Origin: Cudoniella acicularis
Lineage: Eukaryota > Ascomycota > Leotiomycetes > Helotiales > Helotiaceae
Direction of reading: 5' to 3'
DNA: 36,331 nt
Assembly (NCBI GenBank): GCA_013054445.1
Contig: JAAMPI010000472.1
Coordinates: forward strand, 1-36,331
In this document: piece after piece, positions 12,203-22,816 of the stretch
How positions within the stretch are numbered: position 1 is the first letter of the stretch
Layout: every line of letters begins with the position of its first letter
Position numbers and translations under genes: made by a program
The notes under the pieces: model-generated
What the model was told of the DNA's origin: nothing
Databases searched by the model: none
The model's input: only the letters and a program-made list of their open reading frames with translations

Positions 12203-12400
12203 CACAGATGCAGAGATATTTAGAAAATCAATAGCCCTAATAATCTTTTCATCTGTATTCTAATAGTGTATTTGTGTATCGCGGGGCTAGATTATTTATA
12301 GTTCATAGATACAGAGATACAGAGATAATTAAAAATCATTAGCCCAACTAGTTTTTTCATCTGTACTCCAGGGACAGGTTTCTATATCGCGGCATCCCAG
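12203..12400. repeat. Two degenerate direct repeats, period about 108 bp
   Basis: Copy A (from about 12203) and copy B (from about 12304) share ordered blocks at a constant offset: CAGAGATA at 12211 and 12320, TTTCATCTGTA near 12247 and 12355, and TATCGCGG at 12277 and 12385. The copies differ mainly by transitions and small indels, and the segment is AT-rich, compatible with RIP of a duplicated sequence. They abut the mariner element but lie outside its terminal repeats. I recognise no family. Confidence 0.6.
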
Positions 12401-12500
12401 ACTACTCAAAAAAGTCTTCAAGAGTCACAGTTTATAAGTATCTCTTCTCTGGTGTGTCACCTTTTTTGGCCCCACGAGCCTAGGTATACATAACATGGTA

Positions 12501-12535
12501 AGAGTAGGGGCCATTACTCTACGCCCACTTAAGCG
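12501..12535 (+). repeat. Left terminal inverted repeat of the mariner element
   Basis: It begins AGAGTAGGGGCCATTACTCT and continues into the core shared with the right end. Compared with the right end it has ten extra bases after AGAGTA, which turn the tip into a hairpin-forming AGAGTA...TACTCT palindrome. Confidence 0.8.
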
Positions 12536-12619
12536 AAAACCATGAAAATGACCCCCTTACTTTTAAAACTCACTAAAATTACGATTCATATTATTTTAAG
12601 CTAAAGTTCGGAATACAAA

Positions 12620-13809
12620 TTAATTAATGGTAGTTAATCCACCTACTTTAATCATATCCTTAATTTTATAGGTTAATTGCTTTATATAATGCCGAAAGTC
12701 ACGTAGATCCACCTGATCCTAAAGCTTTTAAAGCTCCCTATGTTACAGCTCTGCAAAGGCACTAGGGCCCTGACGTCACGTAGGAACGTATTTGCAAGAA
12801 GGTGCTGTATTCTCGAAGAAACTAAGCTAAGGAGAGAAGAAGAGAGGTGGCCCTGAAGGGGCCTTATATACAGGAGGTGAGTCTAGCACGGACCAGGACA
12901 CGTGACAAGGGGGAACGCGTCAGGTAAAGGGGACGCGTCAAACCAGGTCTGTGACAGTTATAGCCGTGGAAGCCGGGCATGCCCCGTATAGACCTTTGAG
13001 CTATCTTCTATGAAGATATACTCTGGCCCGAGTTCTTCAAACAGAGGGAAAACCACAGGTTCTAGAACTTGTTCGAGATAGGCCTTAGAGTAAACACCCT
13101 TATGTTTAGGAAGCTTCTCTATAAAGACCAATTCCGACTTATAATCCTATCTAATAGCCCCCTAAATCATGACCGAAAACCTCCCTGACCTATATATCGA
13201 CCGTGTATAATTCGTATAGCGTTTTTCGTCCACCCTCCGTATAACCCAGATCCTTCCACTCTTCCTAATCTTAAACGTAGCTTCGTCTGACCAAATCCCC
13301 TTCCGCTAGTCGCCCCTAGGCTTGCCGTCATCCCTGTGTGCTACATAGTCCGTTGTTCCCTACCGCCGGTGTTCTAATACGAATCCTAATCTCTTCTTAG
13401 CTTGCTAGCGTGATATATAGGGTCTTGGGCATGTAATATAGCGGCGGTAGCCTGCGTGGCGGAGTTCTCGACGGATAGTTCGAACAGAGGCCTCGACTCC
13501 TAGCTAGGCTTTGACCTACGAAAATGATAGCCGGCGCGTCAACTAGTCTTTTACGATATAGTGAATATAGCGGCGGATTTCTCTTATAGACATTAAATAA
13601 GGCTTATAAACTTTATTTTTTCGTGATCGCTAGCTGGATTCTTGTCTTAATATCGTCCGAATTAACCGCCGTGGCACACTAGTCTTATCAACGATTTCGC
13701 GTTGTGAAAATCTATCGCGTGTATAAGCTCGAATTACTGCGCGCACAGGAGTAGGCCAATCGCCATCCGGATTGTCTCGAAGAGGGCTTGATAGGACTGA
13801 GTCTTGCAT
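12620..13809 (-). pseudogene. Tc1/mariner transposase remnant, probably RIP-mutated
   Basis: From ATG at 13809 one minus-strand frame can be followed for about 280 codons without a frameshift but with about ten stops. Visible landmarks are an N-terminal helix-turn-helix (RFSQREIVDKTSVPRR), the first catalytic Asp in GIWSDEATF, the RSGRFSVMI block, and the second Asp in FIEDSSKVYTGHARLPR. Nearly all stops are TAG, and most sit where the family has Trp (for example before GAIR and after EHRR), consistent with TGG to TAG, i.e. CpA to TpA on the other strand, the preferred target of RIP. The region with the third acidic residue is missing and replaced by the 12741-12956 segment. Beyond it, minus-strand residues such as DFRHYIKQLTYKIKDMI resemble the C-terminal tail of fungal mariner transposases. 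The element cannot encode a functional enzyme. Confidence 0.8.
12741..12956 (-). mobile_element. Solo-LTR-like insert inside the transposon
   Basis: The 216-bp segment starts TGTCACAG and ends CTGTAACA on the minus strand, the imperfect TG...CA inverted ends of an LTR. It contains a TATATAAGG promoter-like box followed by a pyrimidine-rich stretch, and is markedly less AT-rich than its surroundings. It replaces the part of the transposase expected to hold the third catalytic residue. No 5-bp target duplication is visible at the ends, so a simple solo LTR is not proven; a deletion may have accompanied it. Confidence 0.45.
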
Positions 13810-13896
13810 CTTTGATATTGAGGGATTTGTATTGGTGGTTGATTTAAGGATAAATTATAAAAGGAAGGCATCGAAAAATCGACGCGTCGATGCGTC

Positions 13897-13922
13897 TCGC
13901 TTAAGTGGGCGTAGAGTACTCT
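13897..13922 (-). repeat. Right terminal inverted repeat of the mariner element
   Basis: Read on the minus strand it begins AGAGTACTCTACGCCC and continues through the same CCACTTAAGCGA core as the left end. A TA follows immediately outside. Confidence 0.8.
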
Positions 13923-13924
13923 TA

Positions 13925-16900
13925 CAATAGCGCAATTCGGTCAATCACGTGATACAATTAAAATTTATGCTTCATTTCGCAAGCCACAGCGCGAAAACAG
14001 ACTGTAACAACATTGTCCCAAAAACGTAAACTAACATGCATGCATTTGCGCTCATTGTCCCACGTTTGGGAAATTGCGACAAGAGTTCGTCTGCAGACCC
14101 AGTCGACTGCCTCTCTCTCCTACACCGTTTTCCCCTCAACCATCCCCATCCCAACGAATGAAAATCAAAAAACCAACTATGGTGCTATTGCTAGTACGGC
14201 ACCAGCAGACATCTCTGCATACGCCTACAGAGCCTCAATTGTCCCGGTCGGTCTGGCCCAATTGGTTGCGCGACCCTGTTGAGGACAAACCCGGATCCTG
14301 CATTTCATTGTGCCAGCATTGCACATTCATTGTCTCTTTGGAATCTTCAAGAATGGAAGGCTGTACATCAGGCAGGGATAAAATATATTAATCATCGAGG
14401 CGGTGAAAGCTTTGTTTCTGTGCGGCTGTAACCCGTATTATCTTTTCACTCTACCATTTGTGTAAATCGAGTCTAGAGGATCCGAGATAATGGAACACCC
14501 AATGCAATGATGCAATCTTATCCAATCCTTCCACGGTATGCATTCTGAGCTTACTCTGTTGTCATTGGGTTGACCGAGGGGTAGTTGCCGCTGCCCAGTG
14601 CCCACGATTAAGGGGCTATGACAAGCCTCGTCGGGCGGGCTGTCTCGATTTTGACGCCCCTGACCCGTCCGTTTCGGTCCGAACCTGCCGACGGTCGGGC
14701 CATCACTTGTTTCTCTCATAAACTCATGCTATCCATCAACACATTTAGCTACACGAAAACGAATTATGGTATTTAAATTTTGATTTATCTCACAAGTTCC
14801 TCACAACATAGCTTTGCAAAGAGTTGTGGTCGAAGTCGATCCTTAACATGAGAATGTATGCAATCGGAACAGGAAGAACGCTAGGGGGAAGGAGGCATAC
14901 GTAGAGACTGGTTTTTCTGGTATATCAGAAGCACGTTCCTTCTCAGCCGTTCAGCCGCTATACTCTGTCCCACACGGCGTGGTCACTAATTGGCAAAGCT
15001 TCTGATCATGGTCCTTGATTCGTCTTGTTTCCTAAAAATGGTTTCCTAAAGGCGTTATGCAAGATACCCAGAACTTGCTAGGATGAACAAAACCTGGAAA
15101 TATCCAATACCGCTGTTTCTCTACTTAATTATTTTCATTCATAAAACGTTGCAATTTCACCCTCCTAGCGATGCAACCACTCTTGGGAGAGACAAGGAAG
15201 AGAGATTTTGCTCACCAATGACCCTCGAATGGAAGGTAGGAAGCTTCTTCCAATCATGCACCCCATACTGCCATGCCCCGAGGAAAAAATTGACAGGTTA
15301 CAGCTAGAACCATGGCGACGGAGAAAACGACGCCTTGAACGCCTCTGCAGCGGTTCAGTCGCCGCCTCCTATCACTTGCTTTGTCTTTCGCAACTGTTGA
15401 TGTTCAGTATGTCCGATGCAGAGAGCAAGACTGAAATGAAGTCGCAATGTTTTGTTCTACCCGAACACAGTGGAGAAAACGAACAGTGCGGCGTCCGACC
15501 TGGCAGCCCCTCGAAACATACCGGGGTTTGTGTGGAAGAAGAATGATCGAAGGCAGGGCTGTCTTATGGCGCTTACCCCGCGCCCTCATTTAATTAATAT
15601 TTTCCACGCTCAGCCCAACCTTGCAATCTGGGAAGCCCAGCCCCCTCCTTTGCATCCAACACCGTACTGCTGCAGCGGACAGCATGGGATGCTCCGTAAG
15701 AAGGTCGCAACGACGGCACTCGTTGCTCACCGCGAAATGGCGAAGGAATGAACGGTGAAGCTGCGATTCAGGCTTTGGGCCAGCGCTGTCCCGACATCAA
15801 TTACCTAGCTACCCGGTACTGCCCCTCTCAGAGGCCCTCGCTCGCTGCTGCAGGGATGCAAAGATCTCTCCCCCTAGTACTTACTGCGAGTACCCCAAAG
15901 TAGCCGGAGGCTTCCATACGGGCCCTTACTACTGCTCCTATTGCAGCAAGCGTACAGAGGACAGCCCGCCAAAACTTGTACTACGATTCTCGCCGCCGCC
16001 ATCACCACAATCAATGTCCACAAAACAACGCGGGTTGGATTTATCACTGGAGTCGGCACAGGTGACAGGACCAGCTCAACCTTGAACCCCTCTCCCCCCC
16101 AGTCCGGCTCAGCTGAACCGAGCGCTGGCCAAACAACTGTACTAGAAAACCGACGTCCCTGCTGCCGTTCGGCGGTTGCTTTACGGTTGCTCATGCTGTT
16201 GCTTGTGCCGCGATCTCCCTGGCCCCTCGACAAAGTAGAGGTGACACAAGACGCTCTAAACGCATGCCCGGGAATGGTCCTCCCCTCTTGGGCCACCCAC
16301 ACCAGGAAGGCCCGCGCATGCTGTCCACAGTCCCAGGCTCCCAGAGTCCCAGAATCTAGCAGGGGAGTGAAAAGCTGTTGGGGTTGTGGAGTTATGGACT
16401 GGTGTTGGAGTCACAGTGATGTCGCCGTGAGCCGGATCTCTCGTGTCTCGATTATTTGGTACTCGATATTCACAGCACTGTTTAAGAGAGAACTGAATAC
16501 TGTAGTACGGTGCGGTCCAGGAGGCTCGTCCAGGCGTCTCTCCATTCTTTACCCTCCAGCAGCCGCTCTGCAAAGTCCAAGTCACTGCACTACCGTGGCC
16601 GGCTGGCCCCCGATCGAGACAGGCATATTTGATGCTGGTCATGACCCGGGCATGGTTCCGGGTCAACTCTCTTTGAGCACGGTACGTCTGGTTATTGTCG
16701 CCTGCATGTCCTCCTCCGTACCGATGGTACACTCTACTTAATTGTCCGCGTGTGGCTTTCCAGTCATCAGATCACAACAGCAACAATCCTTTCCAAATTG
16801 CCCGCGGGTTCTGTAATCTGTCTATGTATGTATGTGTGGACGTCCGAGTTCTCCTTCTCCTTGAGTCTTTGTCTCCCTGTTATATTGCAGGCCGCCGCTT

Positions 16901-17194
16901 CCTTCCCCGCCACGGTTCCCAACCCAAGCAGCGCAGACGTCGCCGGCGAGATATGCACGAGCAGCATGTCAAGCCTGTTGCCAACCTCGATTTCAAGTAC
17001 ATGAGATCGTAAGTACTCCGTACCTACCTGTACTTGCTGCACCCCAGCCTCAACGCGGCGATCATTCAACCAATCCCCACGCGAACCTGCAGCTTGGTCG
17101 AGTCTGCACGCGCAACCTAGACTCCTCTCATCGCCCTCCCCTTCTTATATTTCTCTGGATCGGACCTCAATCGTCGTTCACGCGGTGTCGCCCA
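13925..17194. other. Gene-poor region upstream of the Myb-repeat gene
   Basis: About 3.3 kb without a supportable gene. The longest open frame (15941-16741, plus) has an arbitrary composition and no domain, and a minus-strand frame overlaps it, so I treat both as chance. The last few hundred bases are probably the promoter and 5' UTR of the gene starting at 17195. The segment GTATGTATGTATGTG near 16823 is a short tetranucleotide repeat. Confidence 0.5.
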
Positions 17195-17978
17195 ATGTCG
17201 AAACGTGGAGAACGAGCAGACATTGCTCCCTCTTCTGGAATATCCCCTTCCCATCCTCATCCACCACCAACAGCTGACGCAACTGTCAAGCCAGAAGCTT
17301 CCCCCTCCAGCGCAGCGCGAAATAAAAGACGCGCATCGGGACCTGGTCCATCCTCTCTTGCCATGTCGTCAGCACCATCGGGTATAGTGCCGTCTCCCAC
17401 GAGCGCCGATGAACCAAGCATGACCTCCCCAATCATGGGCCCACCGGCGAAGAAGAGCCGGACGAATACTCCTTGGACGCCTGCTGAAGAGCAACGGCTG
17501 AAGAACATGCGAGATGCGGGAAATAGCTGGGCGGACATCGCCAAGGTGAGACAGAAGAAATATGGTCCTTGGAAGCACGTTGGGAGCAGAGACTGAGTCA
17601 GTTTGGCAGACTTTCCCCCAGAGGACCGAGGGAAGTGTAAAGAAGCACTGGTACAAGGTATGAAACCACTTTGAGGGATCTATAGGCCTGCGACTAATAT
17701 ATTTCAGGATATGCATTACGCTGAGTTTGCGGAAGACGAGGTATGTCGCTATGAACTACATCATGCCTCAGTCGCTGATGCTCAAATAGAGTCAGGCACT
17801 CCTCAACGCCATCAAAGAATACGAGACCAATAAGTGGAAGGTCATCGGTGCCAAAGTTGGGAAGCCTGCGAAAGTAGAGACACCCATTTCCTGGGTGAAA
17901 GACATGCTGACCGAGTTTTGGCAGGCATGCGAGCAGTATGCAAAGGAGCACTTTGGTAGTCAGATCTCCAAGACGTGA
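17195..17978 (+). CDS. Two-repeat Myb/SANT-like protein, five exons
   Basis: The exons are 17195-17545, 17610-17657, 17708-17740, 17790-17873 and 17925-17978, separated by introns of 64, 50, 49 and 51 bp, all GT-AG with branch-like CTGAG, CTAAT, CTGAT and CTGAC motifs. The phase is 0 at every junction and the product is 189 residues. The N-terminal ~90 residues are Ser/Pro-rich with a basic PPAKKSRTN patch. The rest forms a Myb repeat (TPWTPAEEQRLKNMRDAGNS, then WADIAK-TFPPRTEGSVKKHW) and a second repeat-like segment (SQALLNAIKEYETNKWKVIG, then AKVGKPAK-ACEQYAKEHF). A small nuclear DNA-binding protein is likely; I do not know a named orthologue. The last intron is a multiple of three without a stop, so its retention would add 17 residues. 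The gene sits alone between two long non-coding stretches. Confidence 0.82.
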
Positions 17979-18058
17979 GGTTTCCATGATCTCCAAGGCG
18001 ATTCGTGCCTTTCGGAGCGGCTTCCCTTGGGACTCGAGCCGTCCCTTGTGCGAACAGT

Positions 18059-18089
<31 letters not shown>
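18059..18089. repeat. (GACGAG)5 microsatellite
   Basis: Five hexamer copies in tandem, 80 bp after the stop of the Myb-repeat gene, probably in its 3' flank. Any acidic repeat read from it is incidental. Confidence 0.85.
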
Positions 18090-20542
18090 CCCTCGGCGAT
18101 CCTGGCTTTAATTGTGTGCTGACATGTCCTTTCCGTTTCCGGTTTCTGAGCATCACAATGCGTGGACTATGGCGCAAGCGGGGAAACTCTTTCAATTCAG
18201 CGGGGTCGGGGATGAAATTTTTCTAATTCAAAGGGAAACTCTATTTTGCGGAATTTTTTTATCGCCGTTGGCAACCTGGCGCAATTTCATAATGGCTTTG
18301 GCTTTGGGGTGAACTCCAGCCATGCTGGAAGGCTGTCTTGATATCATGGCATTGGCTCCTCTTCTCTCTGCGATGTGGGAGGGGTAGGGGATACCTGGTT
18401 GAGCAAAATAGCGGATAGATGACCTCGATTGATGGTTAACAATGCGATCACCTTTTCGGGGGCCAAGAAGTTCAAAAGCCTCTTGTTTATATCTATGAGC
18501 GACGTTAGAAGTGAAATGTCACAGCATCGTACCGAGCTGAGAAGCGCGACTCGAAGCTTGCCGTCCCACAATCGGCTCTGTTGTGTTCGGGTGCGGGCAT
18601 GGTACGCTGTGCGCTGTGCTGTCAGACGCTGCGGCGTTCCGTCGATGCGATACCGAATCCGGGTTGCTGGATCGATGCAGACGGGAGGGAGGTTCTCACG
18701 ATGCAGCCCCGGTAAAGAAACAAGTGACGCGAGCACGGACAGGAGTTCCCCACGACTCCACGACATGGTGGAAATGGCGCGACCTAGGACTGTGGGGTGC
18801 GGAATGCAAACCATTTTCTCCTTTGCAGTTTGAGAAAGTACTGTACTTCGTATTTGCTTTTTTGGCAAGATAGCTGGGGAGCGGTGAGCAAGTGACCTCA
18901 CGCCTCAAGTACCTACCTACTGCAGCCACCGAGTTCTTCACATACAAATACGGTACAGGATAGAGCCCAGGGGCAATTCCAGAATAGGATGTTGACCTGC
19001 TACGATTCACGGCTTTTGTGCAGGACATATCAGGTAATAGTCGAAAAACAATCAGCTGGACCATAAAGTGAGACGTCGATATTGCCCCGCTCGTAGATGA
19101 AAGACTGTTTCAAGGGCGTTTGGATGTTTGGCCTGCAGCCTCGAATCGTGGAACGACGTATTGCATGTTGGTGTAAAACCCCAAATCAACCTTGAGATGC
19201 TAAAGTGTGAGCCGATCTCACGAGACACGCTGCATTGTCGACGCATTTTCTTGGTGAGCCATTCTGAAAAGCCTTGCATTAGGTATGTGTGAAAATGTGC
19301 AAGGTCTAAGGCCTTTGCCTTTCGTGTAATCACATATGGGTAGGAAAATAGAAATCAAGAAGAGAGGGGAAGTTAAGTGCAGGGATGCCATTAAGCATTG
19401 AAAGTTGTTTGCGGGTTAAGCTTAAATGTTGAAGTCTGTCCGCAGCCGAGCCTCGCCCGGATTGCTGGTGGGTACTATGTACCTAGTCGATAGCTGCTGC
19501 AGCGAGGGTATCCGTCAAGCCTCTGATCATGATGGGCTTATGGAGAACGGACCAACTTCATGCTGGAGAACGGCATCGGCGTCGGCGTCGGCATCGCAGG
19601 AACCGCTCGTGTGCCTGGCCCAGTGACATGACCGGAGATGTAGATGTCTCTGTCATACGTATACGAGGCATCCCTACGCGGATAGTGCTGCAGGCCGTGC
19701 CAATTTCCAGGCTGTTCATGTCTCTGAGCCGCATTAGTAACAATTTGTAGCAATTGGCAGTGGAGGCAAACTCGAAGGTTAGAATTTAGAAAAGAGACGT
19801 GGCCAAGGAATGTCAGGAGTATGAAGGTGAAGATCTTCTGAGAGAGCATGCACAGTGCCGGTATTTAATTCTTCCCAGACTTAATCGTAGTTTAATTATA
19901 GCAGGCCCGTCTCCTGTGAGAGGCAAAAGCCCGATGCGGCCATTCCAGTTACCATACCTCTCATGGCTCACAGCGCGGCCCAGGAGAAACGGGCCCATTA
20001 TTGGCTAGCACGGTTGCTCTATGGAGCACTGTAAGCCTGCAAGACCCAACGTCAACAGGGGGCTGTGAGGCGCGAGAGAGAGACTTGACGAGTAAGATGA
20101 AGCCTGTGGAGCCTGTAGATTCGTGAAAGCTCTGAACCGAGACGCCTAGCCCGCCGTTGCCCATCAGCCGTTGTCCATCAGCCGTCCTTCTACTGTCCCA
20201 GTGCTGGGTGTTCAGAGCCCACTGCGCTGCTGCCCGACCCCTGCCCTCGTCCATCTCCCCATTCTTCTTCAGAAAGATCTTTCTTCCTCTGTTGTTTGCT
20301 CTTTCTCTCCTCCCACTTCCCCCCTCCTTCGCTCATCAACCTCATCACGACATCACGACGCCGACGACTGGCTATTCTCTCTCTCGCTCAGCGCACAGTC
20401 GCCCACACTCGTTATTTCGCGTGCCATCACATCCCGTACCATCTATTTAATACAGTGCCTCGTTAATAATCGCGCCTTCCAAGTTCTTCCCCCTTCTTTC
20501 GACAAGGAAGCTGCCATCTTGCACCCTGTTGAACGTCAACCA

Positions 20543-20570
20543 AACCGCCAACCGCCAACCGCCAACCGGC
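20543..20570. repeat. AACCGCC heptamer repeat (four copies) in a presumed 5' UTR
   Basis: Three perfect copies and one near-copy of AACCGCC, about 240-265 bp before the Crh-like start codon, within a pyrimidine-rich leader-like segment. Confidence 0.8.
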
Positions 20571-20807
20571 GAATATTACCTCGTTTCCCCAACGCAACGC
20601 ATAAACCGTTAAACAGGGTAGGAGCACCACACTTAGTACACTTGCGCGGAAACCCATTCGCTCGCTCACGACCCCTCCGCTCAGCTCAACTACCTTTGGA
20701 GGTTGTGGCGTAGCCTTCGTTTTTCTTCTACTCAGCTTCGATATTGAGCACCGATCTGTCGACCGACTTCTTTCTAATATTGCTTCCGACCGCCGCTTAC
20801 ATATATA

Positions 20808-22269
20808 ATGGTTCGATCATCGATAATTTTCGCCGCGTTGGCTACCGCGTCGACAGTACTAGCCCAAAACTGCAGTCTCACCAGCAAGTGCCCAACCGCA
20901 ACACCATGCTGCTCGCGTGAGTATTCCCGAGTCTCCGGTCTCGCACCCCACTGATCTTTCTGTGCAGAATACGGACAATGCGGTGTCGGGGCCTACTGCC
21001 TGGGAGGCTGTGATCCTCGATCGTCTTTCTCCCTCAACTCGTGCACACCCGAACCCGTCTGCGAGAGCAAGACATATAATTTCAACAGCTTAAATGGCAT
21101 CACCTCAATCACCAAGTACCTCGGGGATCCATCCACAACTGACTGGGTCATGGATGGAAATGCGGTCATTTATAATGATAATGTCTTGTTGACAATGGCA
21201 CCAGACACTGTAGGAACACTGCTGGCAAGCTCAACATATATGTGGTACGGAAACGTGAAGGCCACATTCAAAACAAGCAGGGGCGCAGGTGTTGTTACAG
21301 CCTTCATCCTACTCTCTGATGTCAAGGATGAAATCGACTATGAGTATGTCGGTGCTGATTTGCAGACTGCTCAGACAAACTACTATTTCCAGGGCATTGC
21401 CGATTGTATGCTACTCCCTAATCCTTTTCACAGCTACACACTAATTCACTGCAGATGACCATGGTGGAAACATTAGTTTGTCCGACACTTTCGCCAACTA
21501 TCACACGTATGAAATCGACTGGACTCCCGATCAGGTTACTTGGTTGGTAGATGGGCAAGTCGGCCGCACTTTGAAGCGTGCAAATACCTGGAACGCGACA
21601 ACCAACCAGTGGATGTTCCCACAAACACCTGCTCGTGTTCAACTTTCTCTCTGGCCGGGAGGTCTTGCTTCCAACGCCCAGGGCACGATTGACTGGGCTG
21701 GTGGTTTAGTTGACTGGAACTCTGTCGACATCCAGAACAACGGATATTACTACGCCAGTTTCCAATCTGTTACGATATCGTGCTACAATGCCACCTCTAC
21801 TCTTGGCACTAATACCGGTGTCTCATACACCTACAATAATGCCGCCGGAACAAATGACACCGTTGTCGATGGCACGAATCCGACTGTGTTAAAGTCCTTG
21901 CTGGGAACAGGAACCGATATGAATGCTGGAGACTCAGCGTCCTCATCTTCGGGTACTTCGGCTCAGGCTACTGCAACTGCGGAATCCGTTCCAGGCCGTT
22001 CTGGTGGTGACCCAGGAACCGATAGTCACTCCAGCGCTGCGGCAGACAGCGGAAGTTCCGCGTCTGGATCTGTGCAGTCATCAACCGCAAGCGCAAGCGC
22101 TAGCACTAGCACAGCAACTGGTAGTAGTGGTGGGTCCTTTTCGCAAGGGAGCAGCGGATCCAGCTCAACCAAAAGCGGTGCCGAAAAATTGGGTGCTAGT
22201 CAGGAGAAGGTATTGAAAGGGAGCGTATTTGCTGGTATTGTTGCCGTTGTGGCTATGATGGCTTTGTAG
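20808..22269 (+). CDS. GPI-anchored cell-wall transglycosylase, GH16 Crh/Utr2 type with chitin-binding domain
   Basis: Crh enzymes join chitin to beta-glucan at the outer face of the membrane. The exons are 20808-20916, 20968-21405 and 21455-22269; introns of 51 bp (gtgagt...gtgcag) and 49 bp (gtatgc...ctgcag) keep the frame, giving 453 residues. The protein starts with a signal peptide (MVRSSIIFAALATASTVLAQ), then a Cys-rich CBM18-like module (PCCSQYGQCGVGAYCLGGCD) that spans the first intron. The GH16 domain follows, with the catalytic motif DEIDYEYVG (nucleophile and acid/base Glu) and substrate-cleft residues such as YEIDWTPDQVTWLVDG and NQWMFPQTPARVQLSLWPGG. A Ser/Thr-rich stalk and a hydrophobic tail (VFAGIVAVVAMMAL) preceded by small residues indicate GPI attachment. 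It is convergent with a GH76 gene that also acts on the wall. Confidence 0.92.
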
Positions 22270-22816
22270 AGGCATGGAGCTCAGAGCATCAGCAAGGGCA
22301 TTCTGTTTCTTGCTCACTCGAGAATATGGGATTAATCATCACTTAATGGCGTTGGCCGTCCATTCCTTTGGATTATCTCACAGAATAAGGGGATGATGGA
22401 AAACTTCTTGTAGAAACGTTTGGATGAGCAAAGGGAAAGAATTACCATCAGAAATCTGCTTTGGAGAAATTTGGAAAAATGAATTGAAATTTGATCCTTG
22501 AATGCATCGCACTGGTGATAAATCTTGAAATTCCATACATATCTGACCTTGTGAGTGGAGAAAGCAGCTAAACAATAGAAGTCATAGAAAGCTAAAAAGT
22601 GGAAGCAATCTCAAATTCCTATGCTTCTGGCGAGCACTTCTAAATGCTATCCGTAGATCAACAGTGAAATTTGAATTTACTTTGGGATATCAAATCCCTA
22701 AACCGGACCTGTTTATGTTTAATATCACCCGACACCAAGAATGTACCGTAAACTCCAACCGAAACTAATTCCAACATATCATGTACTCCACATCCCAAAA
22801 GCATCCTAAATTTACC
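22270..22816. other. Convergent intergenic region between the two cell-wall genes
   Basis: AT-rich DNA that should carry the 3' ends of both convergent transcripts. No coding or RNA gene was recognised. Confidence 0.5.

Larger units (their letters stand above)
12501..13922 (-). mobile_element. Degenerate Tc1/mariner-type DNA transposon
   Basis: The ends are inverted repeats sharing CTCTACGCCCACTTAAGCG (left about 12517-12535, right as its complement about 13898-13916). Both ends start AGAGTA and are flanked by TA (12499-12500 and 13923-13924), the classic target duplication of this superfamily. The 1.4-kb length is also typical. The transposase is encoded on the minus strand and is dead; see its own entry. 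A 216-bp LTR-like segment interrupts it. Confidence 0.85.
17979..20807. other. Long intergenic region upstream of the Crh-like gene
   Basis: About 2.8 kb without a supportable gene. Short open frames on both strands overlap one another and show no domains. The CT-rich last 600 bases are probably the 5' UTR and promoter of the cell-wall gene at 20808. Two microsatellites are listed separately. Confidence 0.5.

Noticed and set aside
14240..14290. Possible tRNA-like D-arm (GGCCCAATTGGTTGCGC)
   Set aside because: No T-arm or anticodon stem follows at the required distance.
15941..16741. 266-codon plus-strand open frame and a 158-codon minus-strand frame overlapping it
   Set aside because: Neither shows a domain, a sensible composition or splice partners; overlapping long frames are common in GC-rich non-coding DNA.
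21710..22216. Plus-strand frames inside the GH16 gene
   Set aside because: They are alternative-frame shadows of the Ser/Thr-rich stalk.
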